Assembly (NCBI GenBank): GCA_951802425.1
Contig: OX637801.1
Span: 3,224,001 to 3,288,000 of the forward strand
Length of the DNA: 64,000 nt
Direction: 5' to 3'
Source: Clavaria fumosa
Taxonomy: Eukaryota; Basidiomycota; Agaricomycetes; Agaricales; Clavariaceae
Positions 22,385 to 32,495 of the stretch are shown in pieces (the stretch's first letter is position 1; each line of letters starts with the position of its first letter). Below the pieces are notes generated by a model. The model was given only the letters and a program-made list of their open reading frames with translations. It ran no database searches and was not told the DNA's origin. The translations under genes and the position numbers were made by a program.

Positions 22385-24278
22385 TCACTGGTCCACCCTC
22401 AGGAGATCCAATAGTTCCCTCCGCATGCGACGCTGCTCCTGCTCCGCCCATTTCTCCACCCATGGCAGGAGCTCTTGAGGTGACTTCAGCAAGAGGTCTT
22501 CGTAGGCAAAGAAGACCGTTTCGAGGCCTTGTCGTCCTCGAAATCGAGCCTCGCAGAGCTCGCCGACCATCGTCGCGCACCAACTGTGCAATTCTAGAAA
22601 CAAACCGTCAGCCCATCATCAAGAATACGAAATCTGCGATGACTTACCTCGTTCCTGCTCCCTCAATGCCGATAACTCCCCCTCCATCTTCCCTACAGTC
22701 GCGAACAATCCTATAAAAAAGACACGAATTAGTTCGTTTTATACTCGCGACTGTAGAACTTACTGTGTTCTGATTCCTCTGCCTCCGCGAGCCTACACTG
22801 AAGCTCCTCCAGTTCAATCCTTTGATCTAGATAAACAGGAGAATCAGTTAGAACGTCGCAAGGTGAAATTACGACTTACCGGCCCATTCCTTTTTCACCA
22901 TCGTGATTACCCCCTTTACTTCCTCAAATCCTTCGCAAGTCTTTCCTGTTGACGCCAACCACTCTACGGGCAAATTAGCTTATTTCACACTTGCAAGAGT
23001 TGACTTACCTTCTTTCTCCTTCTTCAAATCCTTTACTTTGCGACGCGAGTCTCTCAATTTGGTCTCCTGGTCTGAGAAAACAAGGAAATTACTTTGTGAC
23101 ACGGTAAAACAAATGAATACTTACCTTCCCAGTCACCCTCAAGTGCCTCGAAATCCCTCTCCACCTCCACTATCTGCGCCCTCAATTTCACGATCTCCGC
23201 ATCCACCTCCTCCCTCCCTTTCCCTGCCAACATGCGAATTCAGTAAAAACACGAAAAGCCAGGGAGCATTGGATACTTACCTTTGTCACCCCTCTGCAAT
23301 GCTACCAACTCACGCTTCGCTACCGCCAGCTCTGCATCCAACTCCGTCTCCCGATGCGACTTGTATACCCACGCAATCTTCTGTGTGGGTCCCGCGACTT
23401 GCTGATGGAGCGTCGCGAGCTCCCTCTCGAGATCGGCCCTTGGGACCAAGATCCCCACGACCTTCCCTCCCTCGATGACACCGGTTTCGCGACTCGCCTT
23501 TTTGTCGATGGACCAGGTGTTGGGGACCGCGACCGAGCCCTGGTTCGTTTCCCACGAGTGGGCCAGGTAGGAGTCCCTGGGACGGACAGGGTAGCATACC
23601 CTGCCCCCACTTGACTTGCGACCTTCGGAGTCGCCACCCCCAGCGTTTCCGACCCTTCGGCGCACTTCAGCGCCTCGTCAACCCGTGCGTCATCCCAACC
23701 GTATTCATTATTGATGCGCCATCGCCAAAATTCTTGGACCCAGGAACATTTGCCGTGGTCCTCTGCGCACTGGCAACACTTGCCGGCAGTGCTACGCACA
23801 CACTGCCGGCCCTTTGCGACACAATTGTCACAGTCCTGTGTTTTAACAATTAGAAGGGATGAGTGGAACGAGAAATACTATCACGCACCTCACGCTCCCT
23901 CTCATTCCACTCCTTATTCTCCTTCACTGACCCGATTTTCTTCCAAGCTTTCAGAAATTCCGCGGGCGACGGGTCAGCCCCGCCCGCGACTTTGCCCCTT
24001 ATTCCGCTAGGGCCTGCAACATTTTCTTCCACCTGACTTGGGCCCGCGACATTGCTCCTCATTTCGCTAGAGCCCGTGACCTTGCCCTTCTTCTTTTCAC
24101 ACCCCGCGGTTTCTTCGCGAAGACGCGCACATCGCTCTTGCTCGGCCTTTTGGTGGGCCAACATCTTGGCCAGTGCCTCTTTGTCGCGGCTAGCCTCACC
24201 CCTTTCGAACTCCTCGTATTCGCGCATTTCGTGTTCGAGTTGGGTTCCAGTGCATTTGAGAACGTTGGAGGAGACCAT
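22385..24278 (-). CDS. Spliced antisense accessory gene of E1: Zn2Cys6-like plus coiled coil
   Basis: Eight minus-strand exons chain in phase: 24278-23889, 23835-23281, 23223-23125, 23071-23009, 22963-22880, 22826-22764, 22710-22648 and 22593-22385. Introns are 45-57 bp. Six of the seven donors read GTAAGT and the first reads GTGCGT. Introns after exon 2 are all phase 1, and exons 3-7 are 99, 63, 84, 63 and 63 nt. Exon 2 encodes C132-x2-C-x6-C-x7-C-x2-C-x6-C160, a Zn2Cys6-like cluster. Exons 2-7 are rich in Glu/Lys/Leu heptads (coiled coil). The last exon has a conserved block VFFAYEDLLLK...WVEKWAEQEQ. A 16-base difference from E5 near 23450 breaks the frame in exon 2; restoring it would give about 513 codons. 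It converges on pol, and its promoter must lie in or next to the 3' LTR. Function unknown. Confidence 0.8.
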
Positions 24279-24394
24279 GATGGTTGAACTTAGAGGAAAA
24301 TTTCGGGTGTTGTGACCTGATCAACAAACATTGCGCTGACTAACAGTCATGTGACCTCCACTCTCACAGGGCTCGAGGCTTGAAGGGGGGGTAA

Positions 24395-25798
24395 TGTCAG
24401 GACCCATCCATTTTTCCTCAACCTAACAACTCTATCACCACTCATGGACCTCCCAACATTCCCCTACCACCTCGCAAACCCCCCTACACTCTTCCGAAAC
24501 CCGCTATCAACTTCCGAACACCTCTCAGGCCTCCATCATCTCCTCACGACACTCGCGATCATACCACCATACTCGCGTCACCTCCCGCCACCTCACCTTA
24601 CGCGTACTCACTGCCGAACCCACTATTTGATGCTCAACACGCTCTTACACGACTCCTGCAGTGGCACATGACTTGCTGCACAGCACACCGGCGCTACTCG
24701 CGTTACTCGCGTTACCAGTGTTACTCACATGACATACTGCCCAAAGACCGCCCAAGGTCACCTGCCTCACCAGTGCTGTCCATGTGACCGCTCGCCTGAC
24801 CACGCGACCTTAATGATGAAACGCGCCACCGGCGGTCAAGCTGTATATCCTTTCAAATTATGTTCTCCCTTCTTCTTCTCAGTCGTCTATAACTGTGTTA
24901 GCCCTGGACCAAGCCCCTCTGCTCAGTCGTAGTTACACATATGCTTATTTAGTTAGGTCATGACCCATGACCGGTCATGTCCGTGACCTTACCTATGCTT
25001 AGTTTACCCCTCGCGACCTTAGTAGAACATGCGCACAGTCACTCTACGACTAGTTATACCCCGTACTACTATAGTCTTGTCGCCTGGCGCTCTCTGTACT
25101 TTCCCTTTCTTGTCATACTCCCTGTACGTACGTATATATAAGTCTCGCATGTACTTACTGTAAGACAGACTTGATATTGATGCATTATTGGTTTAAGCTT
25201 TAGGCCCAATGCCTTCTGAGCTTCGAACCAAGTGCGATTGATAGTGCTTGTCTCATTTGGTGACCAGATCACACCAAGACCCACTCTGCTTTTCTTCTAC
25301 CTTGTTCTCGGCACTCGTGCAACTCGCGCCACCTAAGTATTTTCCTCATTTCGTCTTGGTACTGATCCTTGGAACCCAATAGGTTCCCTTATCAGTCGGC
25401 AAAGTCATTGCCTTCAACCGATCTACTTCTCAACATCATCGCAACTTCACGTGACCTCTCCCCATCGTCTATTTTCTCCCACCTTGTCATTTTTCTTCCT
25501 TACGCTTTGTTGGTCAACTTCGCGACCTTCTCAGCATTATCTATCTCTCCCACCTTGTCTATTTCTTTCCTCACACTTCGTCGGTCGACCTCGCAACCCC
25601 CTCAGCAACCTCTCCATTTGTCTTTTTCTCTTTTACACTTGTCTACCGACTTCACGATGTTTCTAACATCTCTACAACATTCCGGGACTGAGCATTCTTG
25701 ACTGTGCTCAACAGTTGATTGGTCTTAGCGAGTTCCCAAGACCAGTCACCAACAAGTCGACTTTCAACATTACTTATGAGACGGGACAGGCCCTAACA
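24395..25798 (+). repeat. E1 3' LTR
   Basis: It is homologous to 15053-16438, starts TGTCAGGACC right after the polypurine tract and ends CCCTAACA before the target duplication CTGAA. It is 18 bp longer than the 5' LTR because of small indels near 24700. Confidence 0.93.
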
Positions 25799-25803
25799 CT
25801 GAA

Positions 25804-26068
25804 CTCCATCTCTGCCCTCCCATCTGTCCCTTGTCTCAAATATGATGAAGTCCACCCCAGACATCCCACCTGTGACTGAACCCAATAGCCTGAACTTCCA
25901 CAACTCTGAAATATGGGACACCCAGGACTCAGTAAGGGCATCATTTCAATACATTCGCCAAAGTCCCACCTGAACCCTGAAGTCCTATTCTGGATGTCCC
26001 GGACATCCTGGATCTGAACTCTGAACTCTGACTGGACTTCACCCAACCCTCCAAGCATGCACATAACA
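25804..26068. repeat. Split solo LTR, right part
   Basis: This is the continuation of the LTR-like unit that starts at 14140. It ends CATAACA and is followed by the CTCAC duplication at 26069-26073. Confidence 0.65.
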
Positions 26069-26899
26069 CTCACTGAAGACCATCTGGGCTGACAAACAAC
26101 CCTGACCTTGGTTTGCAAGGGATTGAGCATTCTCTTGTGACTGGCCAAATGGCCTTCAAGTTGCCAGGATTTCTGTTGAGCACAAACACAGGACAACAGT
26201 TTCACATTCAGTATGGTAGTTGAAATTCTTGAATAAGCATGTGAGTTTTCAGTCATGTGCATCAGGAAATTGTACAAAAGCTTTTGTTCAACTTTTTTAC
26301 TTCCTCAAGTAAAAAAATCAGAAAGTGAATAAGTTTCTTTTGTAACAACCTAGATTTTTACCAATTTTTTTGTTTTTTGTTTTTTGTTTTTTGTTTTTTG
26401 TTTTGTTTTGAGAAATTTGACCAACAGCAACTTTTGATCAAATCTAGGTCACTTTTGAGCCTTTGTTGGCTTTTTTGGCTTCTAGAACTTGTGTGAGCTT
26501 GTTGTACAAGCTCATGCAAGCTTGCACAAGGACAAGAAAGTTTTGCTCAGGTTTCCTAATATGATGTCATGTGAGTTCTGCCAGTGCTTGAGGGGGGTCT
26601 TATTGCTCACAATGCTGATGGGGCTCATGGGCCAGCCATCAGGTTGACAAGAATATGCATATCTGCTGCACTAGCCACTGGTGGCAGGGCTTGAGGATGA
26701 GGGGGACAAGGCATGCTTCTCATGCCCAGCTGTGATAGCAGCTATATCTGAGCCCTCAGACACTGTACAATAGCCACGGTTTATGTATGCCCCCCAATCT
26801 GCCTGTAGCCAGGCCATCCTCTACGAGAATAGCTGTATTTGCAGCTTTGCATGCGCAATAGAGTGGTGGCCACGTTATGCTTTGAGAAATAGCATTTAC
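26069..26899. other. Repeat-derived spacer with a simple repeat
   Basis: The first 35 bp complete the MITE-like element interrupted at 14139. Next come AT-rich sequence, a T6G microsatellite at 26364-26410 and an inverted pair GAGCTTGT/ACAAGCTC near 26497. No gene is supported. Confidence 0.5.
26364..26410. repeat. (TTTTTTG)n microsatellite
   Basis: About six units of a T-run followed by G are seen, with small length variation. Confidence 0.9.
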
Positions 26900-27369
26900 C
26901 TACGTGATGGATGGCATACTGGCAGTGCTGGTTGGACCAACCTGACTACTAGAGTAACTACTAACTACTTTGCAACCTTTTAAACTTTCGATATCAGACA
27001 TAGGGTGAAGCCGTGCACAAAGACTAATACATTGCCCCATTGCCTCCAGGCTAGGGCAAATGCATTGTGCCAATTCACTGAGTGTCATTTCGTTGGCGGG
27101 TTGCAGACCGGGTCCCGCTCCATGACTGTAATTTTCCATGTTAGTATAACCAAATTGCAACAATGATGCTTCTCATACCTTGAGGCAGGGACGCCACTGA
27201 GACATATCGGGCCACCATTCACTTGGATTTCTCTATAATAGCACTCGACGCCACAAAGCCCAGCCTTTTCGTAAACCACCTCCTGATCCTGACCTTGGAT
27301 CAGGAGTGTCTGTGTGGTAAGGAGAAGCAAGCCAAGGAATATGGAGAGTGGCTTGGGGTTAAGGCGCAT
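26900..27369 (-). CDS. Small secreted eight-cysteine protein, CFEM-like
   Basis: Two minus-strand exons (27369-27179 and 27125-26900, intron 53 bp with GTATGA...TTACAG) give 417 nt, or 138 residues. Residues 1-26 (start MRLNPKPLSIFLGLLLLTTQ) form a clear signal peptide. The mature part has eight cysteines spaced C-x3-C-x12-C-x28-C-x-C-x8-C-x3-C-x14-C. This follows the CFEM order (CxxxC ... CxC ... CxxxC ... C) except for a long third loop. CFEM proteins are fungal extracellular proteins, often GPI-anchored, used in haem uptake or host interaction. No GPI site is obvious here. A TTATAAT box lies about 55 bp upstream of the start. The gene stands alone in a repeat-rich tract, a common setting for effector-like genes. 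Assignment to CFEM is tentative. Confidence 0.7.
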
Positions 27370-28944
27370 CACCACACAGGTGGAATATGAATTGGATGCT
27401 AAAATTTTGTCGAAGTTATCCCATTATAAGCACTTGCGGTATCCATGGCATCATTCTTGCAACGCAGAAACTGAAACCACTTGATTGGCATAGTGACATA
27501 TCATTTAGTAATGGGGTCAGTTGACACAGCGTTGACACATTGACCTTATTTCCCCCTACAGGCAACAGTAATCGTAGTTTTTATTCCTAGTATAACTTGT
27601 ACACATAGAAACCAGTAGGCTGAGATGTACATCAATGCAAAGTAAATGCAGAAATAGTGAATTCCACACCTCATTCAAATACTCATGTCATATATATATG
27701 AGTAGTACGGGTATAAGAGCTCGCACGAAGTGAGAAGCTTGGGGTGCTGTATTGGCTGTAAACGGGATCAGAACAGGCCCAAATGAGAGCTGACGACACG
27801 ATGGCACTCACGAACTAGCTCTGCATAGCAGATGAGGGGCGGGAAATTTTCGGCAACGGGGCATAACCAATCGTTAAGCCGACGGGCGCAAACGTACATC
27901 TCCGTTGCGCCGCCGGCGCCGTTCGGAGATACGGATTGCAAGCTGATCTTGGGAGGGGGGCTGCTGCTATGGCTGGTGCAAAGTTGCCAAGGGCCACGGA
28001 ACGGTTGTGGGGCACAAGGGGGAGGAGATGAAGCACTTAAAACGGCAACTGGATGGGAAGCTTGGCTACGGTGGTGCGCCTGTGGGCCCTGAAGCGGCCT
28101 ATGCACTAGCAGCCTGTTGGTTGTTGCGGGTGTCAGCTGGTGTTGAGGCGATGAAGCAATGGAGCGATGGGGCATCCATGAAGCTTTGAAGCTTTGAAAA
28201 CTGAACCGAGAACTCGGTATTCATGTTTGGACTGTCGCGTATTGTTACCGTCTCGTGACCAGAACCCTGCAGCTGGCGCTGGCGAATCCCCGAGTCAAAA
28301 TTCGCAACAAGGAGATGCAACGCGGGACCGCGACACGTCGACACACTCCGCTATATTATCCGAAGTCCACCGCAACCATTCACGAAAGTTAATTTTTTAT
28401 AATTTAAAAATGGCTGTTCGCTGATTAAAAAGCATACTCCTACTAAGGGACTGCGAAATTCTTCCGATGTTCCGACGCTTTCTCGGCCACCCAGCAAACC
28501 TCCTGAGACTCCGAGTCTACCAGGACTGGTGCATCATACCCGTCAGAACCACATTAGATAACGGCAATTACGACCACCACCAATCCACCTACCCCTCTAC
28601 AAACCCATGTAACTACTCCATGTACAACTGCATCTTTGTCATAGCTACATGTATCAGGTTTAAATGTGTTTACACAAGTTCAATTGTGCACTGGGTAGTG
28701 AGTGGCCAAGAGTCTACTGCCCAAACCATGCACCATTCACCCCTAGTAGTGTGAGTCAAGCACTCTTGTTGGGCTATCCTTAAATACCTGGTGGGTGAGA
28801 CATTAAGAGCCCAGCGACTTGTCTCACCTGCTAGGTATGCCCACAACCTCATGTGAGTTGCTTTCATAGCTGACAGGTTGGCTGCTAGCTGCTCTCTTTC
28901 TCAAGTCACCATACTTCATCATTGTTCAATTGCATGACTTCAAC
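27370..28944. other. Low-repeat island, no gene recognised
   Basis: This 1.6-kb stretch is richer in CpG than the flanking E3 sequence, especially 27800-28100, and shows no match to the elements around it. A 136-codon minus-strand frame at 27768-28175 and plus-strand frames near 27832 and 28194 are open but carry no domain or splice support. An imperfect 18-bp inverted repeat lies at 28785-28837. Confidence 0.4.
28785..28837. repeat. Imperfect inverted repeat (18-bp arms)
   Basis: TACCTGGTGGGTGAGACA (28785-28802) is inverted with two mismatches at 28820-28837, with a 17-bp loop. It could be the end of a degraded element or a hairpin-type terminator. Confidence 0.4.
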
Positions 28945-29226
28945 TGTCAGGATCACTTACATAAGCAGGTGAGAGAAGCCAGGAAAGGATTGTGAAAGAG
29001 TTGCAGGAAGATTGCAGGCAAGTCACATAACCAGGATGGCTTACAGATTAGGTAATCATGCATCATGTGACACATGGGGTCTGAGTGTGGGAACACTGGC
29101 AACACCCGAACCATCTGCTATATATGTATACTATGACTTTTCCTTTGTTGTACTTTTTCCCCTTATGTTAGTATTGTCATCATTGACCTTACATTAAGTT
29201 GTGTGAGCATGAGTCTGAGTCTGATA
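28945..29226 (+). repeat. E3c 5' LTR
   Basis: It starts TGTCAGGATC and ends GTCTGATA, as in other E3 LTRs. A TATATATG box lies near 29120. The leader that follows is interrupted 14 bp later by E2. Confidence 0.7.
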
Positions 29227-29240
29227 CAATACTAACATCT

Positions 29241-29603
29241 TGTCAACAACAGGCGGGTTGACTCCTGTAGTTCTGAGGGGCCTAGGTTAAAGCTGGCCAG
29301 AAAGGAGCAAAGGGCAATATGTGATAGGAAGTAACAACCTGAGGGAGGTTGTTACTCGACTGGCTACTTATATAGTACAGGAATACAAGTCACAATGAGT
29401 CACGACAGAAGATGGTTAACATGCACGGGCAATGAGGTGCAGTGTGAGTCATATGTGATAAGACAAAGGAGGTATGGCATGCGGCATGTGACGGATGGGA
29501 GAGAAGGGTGTACGCATGGTGTGAAAGGTAAAAGGGGGGTGTGAAAGGTAAAAAGGAGGGTGTGATGTTAGAAAGGGGGGTGTGACGTGAAAGAAGTCTA
29601 ACA
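29241..29603 (-). repeat. E2 3' LTR (363 bp)
   Basis: Read on the minus strand it begins TGTTAGACTTC and ends GTTGTTGACA. A purine tract (GGAGGGGGATTA) lies just upstream of its start, as expected for a polypurine primer. Confidence 0.85.
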
Positions 29604-29671
29604 TAATCCCCCTCCTGTGGTCCAGCGTCTTGACGGGCCCATTAGGCTTCAGGGCTCTCTTCGTGCTCGCA

Positions 29672-30394
29672 TCATTGGGGTTCAGCTGGGGGTGGTTTGA
29701 CTTCAGTCAGGGGGTCAATGCTAGTATCGTGTGTGTCAGTGGTGAGGGGGTGTTGATAGGCGTTGGTGGGGACAATCCATGGGACCATCACGTCGGTAGT
29801 GACAGGTATGACCCAGGGGGGGCCTGTGCGGCCATGGTGTACCGCCCACTCTTCTTGCAAGATTGGCTCGGGTGGTAGTGGAATCTCGAACCGCAGTCTC
29901 GAGCTTCGAGAATTGAGCCAAATTTCGACGAGGATGGGGGAAGCGCAGAGGACGCGCCGCTGTTGTTCGAACTGCAGTCCCCGCAGTTCGGTCCACATGG
30001 CGTGGCTGAAGCTCATGCTGAGCCGCTCTGCCATCCTATGGAGCCAAACATCATCTTTGGGCTCAAGGAGTTCCCTGTTCCGACGGAATTGCAGCATTTG
30101 CGCAGGGGGGTCATCCGGCATAAGTGGTGGGGGGTCCAATCCCTGCACTCGACGTGCATGGGGGATTCATACCGCGTCTAAGATATGGCGCATACGGGCC
30201 ATGGTACCAGGTGACGAGGGGGGGCCCTCGAGTATGGGCGGCGTGGGTCGTAGGTCGGGTGCGGGCCATAAGTGGGTGGTCTCGGCGGGAGGTGGGCACG
30301 GTAGGCAGTTGGGCCATCCAGCAGCTCGGCACATGTAGTACGGCGGTCCTGGGGTCCCGCGGCGTGGGGTTGCAGGCGTGTGGTCGGGTGGCAT
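29672..30394 (-). pseudogene. E2 accessory ORF3 downstream of integrase
   Basis: It is a sense ORF of 241 codons between the chromodomain and the 3' LTR, homologous to 62227-62976 in E4. It has a Pro/Arg-rich N-terminal third, then a conserved helical part with ENRELLEP-like and VWLHRMAERLSMSFSHAMW stretches, and an acidic tail. One TGA near 30168 replaces an Arg codon seen in E4. No domain is recognised. The position is where some Ty3-like elements carry env-like or other extra genes, but there is no signal peptide or membrane segment. Confidence 0.7.
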
Positions 30395-30497
30395 GGTAGA
30401 GAAGGCAGGTTGGGAGAAGAGGGGGAGGAAGGTGTTGAATCGATGAAGTCGTTTGCAGTTTTTCTTTTTAAGTGTTTGACCCTGAATGTGTGACCAC

Positions 30498-32495
30498 TCA
30501 GGTAAAGGACACTGTGAGAGAGCATGCCGCCTCAGGGTGTTTTCGGTGGAAGTCCGCGATGGCTTCGGCTGTGCACTTCAGGTTCGTCTTCGGCTCCCAC
30601 GTGTTGTCTTCATGGGGGTAGCCGGCCCATTTCACCAGGTACTGCAGTTTGCGCCTGTGTCTCCGGCTCTTCAAGACCTCTTCTACATCATACAGCAAGT
30701 GGTCGTCGATTAACTCGGGAGGTGGGCGCTCATCCAGAGTTTGGTTAGAGAACTTTCCTTCCTTATATGGCATAAGCAGTGCTTCGTTGAATACCAGGTG
30801 GATTTTCCATGTCGCCGGTAGGTTGAGTTGATAGGCGGCCAGTCCCACTTTTTCAATCACTATGAAGGGGCCGACTCTTCTGTCCGTGAGTTTTTCTGAT
30901 GGCCGCTCAGTGTTTAGGTTTGTGGCGTCCAACCAGACCAGGTTCCCTTTTTTGTAGTCTAGTGTTTTTTTGTTTTTATGTTTATTGTAAGCAGTTTTCA
31001 TATACTGTGCAGCTTTTTCCATGGCTTTCTTTGCATTTTCTCTGGCTTTCTGTAGTTTTGCAGCAAAGTCGGAAGCTTCTGGTGTGTGTGGCATGTCAGG
31101 TAGACTAATGTCTCCCATGCAGGGGTGAAATCCGTAATTTAAATAGAAGGGGCTGTACTTAGTAGCGGAGTGTTGTCAGTTGTTCAGAGCAAACTCTGCT
31201 GTGGGTAACCAGTCCGACCAGTCATCTTGATCGCAGGTATATTTCGATTTCCTGGTTCATTCTTTCTGTTTGCCCGTCAGTCTGTGGGTGGTAGGCCATA
31301 CTTGGGTTTCCTTTTATGCCGAATATCTTATAGAACTCCTCCATGAAGTTCGAGACAAATTGGGATCCTCGGTTGCTTATCACCTTGCGGGGTACTCCAT
31401 GACTGCGAAGTACTCGGTCCCGTAGAATTTTTGCTGCCCCCAGTGCTGTGAGCTTTGTGTCTGTGGCTTCCAGTAGGGTCATCTTTGTGAGTTTGTTGCA
31501 TATCACAAGGATGGCATTGTGTGTAGCGGATTTTGATAGCGGCCCGATAAGGTCCCAAGTGATGGTGTGCCACAGACAGGGCGGTATTGCATGTGGATGT
31601 AGGGGTGCGCATTGCTTTGTTCGGTCAGGTTTTGTCCTTTGACATTTCTCGCAGCCGGCCACATATTCTGTTATGTCTTCCTTCACTCCTGGCCATGTAA
31701 ATTGTCGGGTGACACTTTCTAAGGTCTTTTCGGGTCCAGGGTGCCCTACAAGTGGGGAGTCGTGTAGTTCCATCAAGATTTTGTGTACCAGGTCTTGGGG
31801 TACCCAGATCTTTCCTTCATGTCTGAAGAGTCTGTCTACTCCTTTTTCGTAGGGTGTTGCTTTGGGTGGTATAGTGTTTGCGTGTGCCTCCAGAAGCAAT
31901 TGGTCGATTGTTGGCTTGGGGATCAGCAGTGTGGCAAGCCGGTGGGCTGGGAAAACCTGCACTGTAGGCTTTTCATATTTGTCTGTTCCCTCCCAGTGGT
32001 CTGGTCATCGGGAGAGTGTGTCCGCTTTCATATTTGTTTTTCCCAGCTTATACTTCACTTCGAAATTGAAGCACTGTAGCTTCGAATGCCATCGTGTTTG
32101 CCTAGGGTTGAGTTTTTGACTTTTTTGGAAATATTGAAGGTTCGCATGGTTGGTGTGGATTTCAAAGGGGGCCTTGGCGCCCAACAGGTAATGGCACCAC
32201 TCCTCTAGTCCTCTGATAATCGCTAAGAACTCCTTGTCATATGTTGCGTAGTTCATCTCCGCTGGGGAGAAGGTTTTTGAAATAAAGTCCACCAGTCGCC
32301 AGACACTGTCAGGCTGTTGTTGTGATAGTACTCCTCCAGTGGCATAATTACTCGCGTCTACCTCCATTTTCCATTTGCCTTCATCTTGTGGGATCGCCAG
32401 TACCACATCACTCTGCAATATATCAATCAGGTGTTTCCAGGCACGTTCTTGTCGGTCTGTCCAGATGTACGGTGTGTTGTCGCTTAATAGTGGGG
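30498..32495 (-). pseudogene. E2 pol, 3' part: RNase H, integrase, chromodomain
   Basis: Read on the minus strand, RNase H starts at LLSDNTPYIWTDRQ just left of the foreign insert and includes EVDASNYATGG and YDKEFLAI. After a TGA near 32006 (TGG in E4) the integrase follows with its HHCC finger, ITWDLIGPL and SNRGSQFVSNF. A frameshift after EIYLRS near 31224 precedes the last part, which ends with the chromodomain LQYLVKWAGYPHEDNTWEP. The product is not functional. Confidence 0.88.

Larger units (their letters stand above)
15053..25798 (+). mobile_element. E1: full-length Ty3/gypsy chromovirus with an antisense accessory gene
   Basis: The 10.75-kb element is bounded by two long terminal repeats and a 5-bp target duplication CTGAA (15048-15052 and 25799-25803). 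The order is 5' LTR, gag, protease, reverse transcriptase, RNase H, integrase with chromodomain, then a 2.2-kb antisense gene, a polypurine tract (GAAGGGGGGG) and the 3' LTR. It is longer than usual chromoviruses because of the antisense gene and the 1.4-kb LTRs. Pol has several TGA stops and one frameshift, so the copy is defective. E5 at the right end of the window is a second member of this family. Confidence 0.92.

Noticed and set aside
29350..29603. Taking 254 bp as the full E2 LTR
   Set aside because: Flanks then show no target duplication, whereas extending to 29241 gives CATCT on both sides.
29763..30338. Plus-strand open frame of 191 codons
   Set aside because: It is antisense to the conserved E2 ORF3, with low-complexity Gly/Ser composition. 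The sense frame is the conserved one.
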